A DNA stretch of 42,538 nucleotides. Origin: CAYLSV01 sp964386435. GTDB taxonomy: Bacteria > Planctomycetota > Phycisphaerae > Tepidisphaerales > Tepidisphaeraceae. The notes beneath the pieces are model-generated. The model saw only the letters and a list, made by a program, of their open reading frames with translations. It ran no database searches and was not told where the DNA came from. The stretch covers positions 1-42,538 of the forward strand of contig CAYLSV010000027.1 in assembly GCA_964386435.1 (NCBI GenBank), read 5' to 3'. This document shows positions 38,627-42,538 of this stretch, one piece after another. Numbering within the stretch: position 1 is the stretch's first letter; the number at the start of each line of letters is the position of its first letter. Position numbers and translations under genes: made by a program.

Positions 38627-39978
38627 AACTCTTGATTTTTCTGCTGTTATGCCTCGTCGCCGCCGCGCCGGTGGTGGAGGTCGACCCCGCCAAACGCGCC
38701 CAAACAATTCACGGCTGGGGCGGCAGCAGCGCGTGGTTCACCGACGAGTACATGGCCTACACCGACGACGCCCGCGCCGCGTTCGTCGACTACCTCTGGG
38801 GCGAGGACGGCCTGGGCCTCAACGTCCACCGCATCCGCGTCATCGCGACCGAGCCGCACCCCGAGACGAACGAACCGGTCGATTGGACGAGCCCGAAACT
38901 CATCGAGCAGGCACGGTTCCTGAAGTACGTGCAGGACCGCCACGACCCGATCGTCCTCGCCTCGTCGTGGACGCCGCCGGACCGAATGAAAACCAACAAC
39001 GACGGCAAAGGCGGCAAGCTCCGCGCCGACCAATACGGCGATTTCGCGGAATATCTGGCCGAATACGTCGCGGGCATGAAGGAGCACTTCGGCGTCGACA
39101 TCGACATCGTCTCGCCGCAAAACGAGCCCGACGGCGAAAAGCCGTGGGATTCGTGCGTCTGGACCGGCGAAGAACTCGCCACCTTCGTCGGCGAGCACCT
39201 TGGCCCGACCCTCCAACGCCGCGGCCTCGACACCCGCATCCTGGTCGGCGAACACACGCGTTGGGACGACTCGATGATCGACGTCATTCTCGCCGACGAA
39301 CAGGCCGCACCCTTCGTCGACCTCGTTGGCGGCCATTTGTACCACGACACGCATGACCAACCCCGAATCTTCGAGACGGCGGTGAAACTGAACCGTCCAG
39401 TCTGGCAAACCGAGTTCTACCTCGGCGACTACCGGTTCCCGAAGGATCAGCCGATCGACGAGCACGTCCGCACGCTCCGGCTCGCCGAGATCATGCACGA
39501 CGCGCTGGTCCATTCGGAGGTCAACGCCTACCTCTTCTGGTGGCTGTTGTCGGAGCAACCCAAAAGCGTGCAGGCGCTGCTGGTGGCCGATTACACGTTC
39601 GGCGACCGCGACGAGTCGGTGCCGATGCGGGGCTGGTCGATCACCCCCCGCGCCCACGGCTTCGGCCAGTTCAGCCGCTTCGTCCGCCCCGGTGCGGTGC
39701 GGCTGGACCTCGCCGACGACGAGCCGATCGATCACGTGTTCGTCTGTGCCTTCGCCCACGACGCCGACGCCGCACTCGCCATTGTGGCCACCAACCGCAC
39801 CGGCAAACCACAACAAATCCAGCTGAAACTGCCAATTGCCGACGGTTTGATCGCCGTCACCCGCACCAGCCGCGACGAGCAGATGGCGGCCGTCGAGGCC
39901 GTGACGGTGGTGGGCGGCGTGGTTGACGTCACGCTTGTTGCCCAGAGCATCACCACCTTCTACGCCGAGTCGCCATAA
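38623..39978 (+). CDS. Secreted GH30-family glycoside hydrolase
   Basis: 451 residues. A short signal peptide (MKLLIFLLLCLVAAAP) and the GH30 start TIHGWGGSSAWFTDEYM. The acid/base is Glu168 in SPQNEPDG and the nucleophile Glu264 in WQTEFYLGDY. YLFWWLLSEQPK and PRAHGFGQFSRFVRPGAVRL lead into the C-terminal beta domain (VCAFAHDADAALAIVATNRT) typical of GH30. Substrates in the family include xylans, beta-glucans and glucosylceramide; the partner GH130 suggests a mannose- or glucose-containing hemicellulose here. Translationally coupled to GH130. Confidence 0.88.
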   Translation: MKLLIFLLLCLVAAAPVVEVDPAKRAQTIHGWGGSSAWFTDEYMAYTDDARAAFVDYLWGEDGLGLNVHRIRVIATEPHPETNEPVDWTSPKLIEQARFLKYVQDRHDPIVLASSWTPPDRMKTNNDGKGGKLRADQYGDFAEYLAEYVAGMKEHFGVDIDIVSPQNEPDGEKPWDSCVWTGEELATFVGEHLGPTLQRRGLDTRILVGEHTRWDDSMIDVILADEQAAPFVDLVGGHLYHDTHDQPRIFETAVKLNRPVWQTEFYLGDYRFPKDQPIDEHVRTLRLAEIMHDALVHSEVNAYLFWWLLSEQPKSVQALLVADYTFGDRDESVPMRGWSITPRAHGFGQFSRFVRPGAVRLDLADDEPIDHVFVCAFAHDADAALAIVATNRTGKPQQIQLKLPIADGLIAVTRTSRDEQMAAVEAVTVVGGVVDVTLVAQSITTFYAESP

Positions 39979-40009
39979 GCCGATCGACAGGGGCGGCGGG
40001 GTTGAGCGT

Positions 40010-40678
40010 TCATGGAGAGCCGATCGCGTCGATCGCGGTCTGGTTCGCCAAATCGTCGAATGCCGCGGAGACGGGAAAGCTCAGGCCGCTCAGCACCGTT
40101 GATGTCACCGGCGTCTGGGCCCGCGCCACGGTTCGCAGGCGGAACCGGCGGGTCCGCGTGTCGAGGTCGTTCAGCTCGATGAACCGCTCCTCCGGGTTGA
40201 CGATCCAATACTCCCGCACGCCGCCGAGGGCGTAGACCTCGTACTTGATGCCGCGATCGTTGGCCGAGGTCGAGGCGCTCAAAATCTCCACCGCGATCTC
40301 CGGCACGGGGAAGATCGTCGTGTCGTCCGTGAACTGGTCGCTCACCGCCTTGGGCCAGTAGCAAAGGTCGGGGATGAAATCTTCCCGCGGGAACTGGACC
40401 AACTTGTTCCCGGCCACCTCACCCAGCCCGTGACGCGATGTGAACGCAAAGATGATTCGCTCGAGGCGTCTTTCTGCTTTGCCGTGACCCCATCGTTCCG
40501 GCGAGTGCATGACGACCTCGCCGCGGATGAACTCGGCGTAAGTCCGCTCGTCCAGCGCTTCCCGGTACGCCGCCCGTCGCCGGGCCTCGTCGGCGATGGC
40601 TTCTTCGAGCTCGCCCATCACCGCCGGCAGATCCGGCCGTTGCAGAAGTTCGTCCACGATCGAGGAACTCGCCGACAT
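40010..40678 (-). CDS. Uma2-family (DUF820) putative nuclease
   Basis: 222 residues. The restriction-endonuclease-like fold shows FIRGEVVMHSPERWGHGKAE, FIPDLCYWPKAVSDQ (catalytic Asp), PEIAVEILSASTSANDRGIK (Glu and following Lys in KYEVYALGGVREYWIVNP). These PD-(D/E)XK-like proteins are abundant in cyanobacteria and planctomycetes and their role is unknown. It is divergent from the E2 gene, with 33 bases between the two starts, so a shared promoter region is likely. Confidence 0.88.
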   Translation of the reverse strand: MSASSSIVDELLQRPDLPAVMGELEEAIADEARRRAAYREALDERTYAEFIRGEVVMHSPERWGHGKAERRLERIIFAFTSRHGLGEVAGNKLVQFPREDFIPDLCYWPKAVSDQFTDDTTIFPVPEIAVEILSASTSANDRGIKYEVYALGGVREYWIVNPEERFIELNDLDTRTRRFRLRTVARAQTPVTSTVLSGLSFPVSAAFDDLANQTAIDAIGSP

Positions 40679-40711
40679 GATCCGATCCTACGCCGGCCCT
40701 ACATTATCGCC

Positions 40712-42124
40712 ATGCCAGCCGAGATCACCATGCCGCAGCAGTCGGACACCATGACCGAGGGCACCCTCGTCGCGTGGAACGTCAAAGAGGGCGATTCGTA
40801 CAGCGAGGGCGACGTCGTCGCCGAGATCGAGACCGACAAAGCGACCATGGAAATGGAAGGCCCCGACGAGCCCGGCACCGTCGCGGCCGTGCTGGTGCAA
40901 GAAGGCGAGGCGGCCAACGTCGGCGCCGTGCTGGCGGTCATCGCCCTCGAAGGCGAAGACGCCGCGGCCATCAAACAGCAGTACGCCAGCGGCGCACCCG
41001 CCAAAACCGAGTCCGACAGCGCCCCCGACGCCGAGGAAGAACCCGCCGGCGGCCAGGAGGCGTACGCGTCCAGCAAACAAGAAGGCCAACAACAGAGCGG
41101 CAGCGTCGAGCGCAAGCCCGCCGCCCCGAGCTACGAGGGCAGCGGCAGCGACGTCACCATGACCATGCCCCCCGCCGAGGCCAACAACAACCACGGCGCC
41201 AAAGGCGGCCGACTCAAAGCCAGCCCGCTCGCCCGCCGCGTCGCGGCCCTCCGCGGCGTCGACCTCGCCGCCCTCACCGGCACCGGCCCCGGCGGCCGCA
41301 TCGTCCAAAAAGACGTCCTCGACTTCGCCGACCAAAAGGCCGACGACCCGGCACCGACGCCAGAGCCGGCCCCGCAGCCACAGGCCGACCAAGGACAAAA
41401 AACCAAGGACAAAGGACACACAACCAAGGACGAGTACGAGGTCATCGAGCTCTCGAAGATGCGCAAAACCATCGCGCAACGGCTGCAGCAGTCGAAGCAG
41501 ACCATTCCGCACTTCTACGAGTCGATCGACATCGACATGGAGGCCGCCAGCGCCTTCCGCAAACGCGTCAACGCAAGCCTCGAGAAGGACGGCGTCCGTT
41601 TGTCCATCGGCGACGTCATCGCCAAGGCCGTCGCCGTCGCCTTGAAGCGGCACCCGACGCTCAACAGCCACTTCAATGACGCCGACAGCACGATTCGCCG
41701 CTTCGACGCCGTGCACTTGGGCGTCGCCGTCGCCCTCGACAACGGCCTGATCGTCCCGGTGCTCCGCGACCTGGACCGCATGGGCCTGCGCCAAATCCGC
41801 GAGGCATCGAAGGACCTGATCGACCGCGCCCGCGGCGGCAAGCTCAAAGGCGAAGAGATGAGCGGTGCCACCTTCACCGTCAGCAACCTGGGCACCATGG
41901 GCATCCGTGAGTTCAGCGCCATCGTCAACCCCCCCGAGGTCGCCATCCTCGCCATCGGCGGCGCCGAACAACGCGCCGTGGTCAAGGGCGGCGAGATCGT
42001 CCCCCGCCTGACGATGACCGTCACCCTCAGCGCCGACCACCGCGTCGTCGACGGCGCCGACGCCGCCCAATACCTCGGCACCCTGCGAGGCCTGCTGGAA
42101 GAACCGGAGACAATGCTGGTGTGA
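40712..42124 (+). CDS. 2-oxo acid dehydrogenase E2 component (dihydrolipoamide acyltransferase)
   Basis: 470 residues. The lipoyl domain (1-75) carries the lipoylated Lys in EIETDKATMEMEG. A long Ala/Glu/Gln-rich linker follows, then the E1/E3-binding domain (about 166-205: LKASPLARRVAALRGVDLAA, GTGPGGRIVQKDVLDF) and the catalytic domain (about 245-470) with SADHRVVDGADAAQYL, whose His and Asp are catalytic. One lipoyl domain and METIS-type motifs fit PdhC more than OdhB, but this is not decisive. The second linker contains a heptamer repeat (41388-41429) in frame. Confidence 0.92.
   Translation: MPAEITMPQQSDTMTEGTLVAWNVKEGDSYSEGDVVAEIETDKATMEMEGPDEPGTVAAVLVQEGEAANVGAVLAVIALEGEDAAAIKQQYASGAPAKTESDSAPDAEEEPAGGQEAYASSKQEGQQQSGSVERKPAAPSYEGSGSDVTMTMPPAEANNNHGAKGGRLKASPLARRVAALRGVDLAALTGTGPGGRIVQKDVLDFADQKADDPAPTPEPAPQPQADQGQKTKDKGHTTKDEYEVIELSKMRKTIAQRLQQSKQTIPHFYESIDIDMEAASAFRKRVNASLEKDGVRLSIGDVIAKAVAVALKRHPTLNSHFNDADSTIRRFDAVHLGVAVALDNGLIVPVLRDLDRMGLRQIREASKDLIDRARGGKLKGEEMSGATFTVSNLGTMGIREFSAIVNPPEVAILAIGGAEQRAVVKGGEIVPRLTMTVTLSADHRVVDGADAAQYLGTLRGLLEEPETMLV
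41388..41429 (+). repeat. Heptamer repeat inside the E2 linker
   Basis: Six 7-base units in register (ACCAAGG, ACAAAAA, ACCAAGG, ACAAAGG, ACACACA, ACCAAGG), 42 bases, equal to 14 codons (DQGQKTKDKGHTTKD). The units are the same as those of the intergenic repeats at 7596-7661 and 13252-13319. The 42-base length preserves the frame. Confidence 0.88.
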
Positions 42125-42289
42125 GCAACAACATCTCTGGAACCCGGTCTGTTCCGCCCGCGTCGCTTGTCAGGATGGGCAGGACGAAGTGAGAAACGCG
42201 CTCGCTCTGGAGCGTGGCACGCCGCGTGCTGTCTGCTTCGGGTGCAGGAGGTTCGGACGCCAACTTGTCTTGGGGCGGGCCGGGTGGCG

Positions 42290-42538
42290 GTGGACGTTTT
42301 GATCCTTGGCGGTGGGTGTGCCGGGTTGTCGCTGGCTTGGCGGTTGGTGGAAGAGAGCGGGCTGACGGTGGGGGTTGTGGAGCCGCGGGCGGTTTATCGG
42401 CGGGATCGGACCTGGTGTTTTTGGTCGGGGGAGGGCATTGACGGGGCGGTGCCGGGGCCGGTTGTGGGGCGGTTGGATCGGCGGTTTGCGGGGTGGCGGT
42501 GTGTGGGGCCTGATGGCCGGGCGGCGGTGCGGGCGGGG
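42290..42538 (+). CDS. crtY: Lycopene beta-cyclase-like flavoprotein, 5' part
   Basis: The first 83 codons from GTG 42290 to the window edge. The N-terminus has the dinucleotide-binding motif DVLILGGGCAGLSLAWRL, then VGVVEPRAVYRRDRTWCFW; RTWCFW is a recognised feature of CrtY-type lycopene cyclases. It would form the beta-rings of carotenoids, consistent with pigmented planctomycetes. Third codon positions here favour G (GTG, GGG, CGG), unlike the C-ending codons of the E2 gene just before it. The 165-base gap before it shows nothing else. The GTG start is provisional. Confidence 0.8.
   Translation, partial: MDVLILGGGCAGLSLAWRLVEESGLTVGVVEPRAVYRRDRTWCFWSGEGIDGAVPGPVVGRLDRRFAGWRCVGPDGRAAVRAG

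Overview
The window is high-GC bacterial chromosome, most likely from a planctomycete, probably class Phycisphaerae. This is inferred from gene content, not from a marker tree. The pointers are a secreted PEP-CTERM protein, long acidic tails on ribosomal proteins, a planctomycete-style STN-domain protein, poor Shine-Dalgarno sequences on many genes, and a carotenoid cyclase at the right edge. The assembly has one 10-N gap at 22411-22420.

Layout. Positions 1-692 hold a frameshifted IS630-type transposase cut by the window edge. From 816 to 14281 the minus strand carries a housekeeping block which, read in transcription order, is glmU (short form), prs, rplY, pth, rpsF, ssb, rplI, dnaB, cca. 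Three things interrupt it. dnaB contains a 349-residue intein in its Walker A motif with the features of class 3 splicing. A PEP-CTERM gene sits between rplI and dnaB. A plus-strand, AT-richer Rhs island (8429-11344) splits rplY from pth. The island has three Rhs core fragments, two paralogous ADP-ribosyltransferase-like toxin tips and two paralogous small immunity-like genes. Both toxin tips are broken by a single in-frame stop.

Positions 14392-22353 carry tRNA-Gln(UUG), rph, a secreted protein of unknown function, rdgB, a HIT protein, a secreted HEAT-repeat protein with an embedded pseudo-receiver, a membrane-anchored helical-repeat protein and an RluA-family pseudouridine synthase. Positions 22560-25348 carry a rhodanese membrane protein and a translationally coupled molybdate-type ABC transporter (modABC). 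Then come tatA, an STN-domain protein and a small unknown protein. The minus-strand cluster ribH, zinc-ribbon protein, glycosyltransferase, nusB, ftsY follows. Next is a stress-type cluster (small membrane protein, two DUF2382 proteins) and a truncated haemoglobin. A minus-strand potassium-uptake operon (two KtrB/TrkH paralogues, a PIN-toxin pair, KtrA, a LigD-phosphoesterase-like protein) leads to a GH130/GH30 glycoside pair. The window ends with a Uma2 protein, a pyruvate/2-oxoglutarate dehydrogenase E2 and the start of crtY.

Two repeat families run through the intergenic space. One is made of degenerate 7-bp tandem units arranged as inverted repeats at gene boundaries (7588, 13252, 14294, 27751), and it also appears in frame inside the E2 linker (41388). 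The other is a REP-like palindrome family (about 35-50 bp, G+C-rich hairpin with flanking GTAGCCCCGC), often in head-to-head pairs, one of which coincides with the assembly gap.
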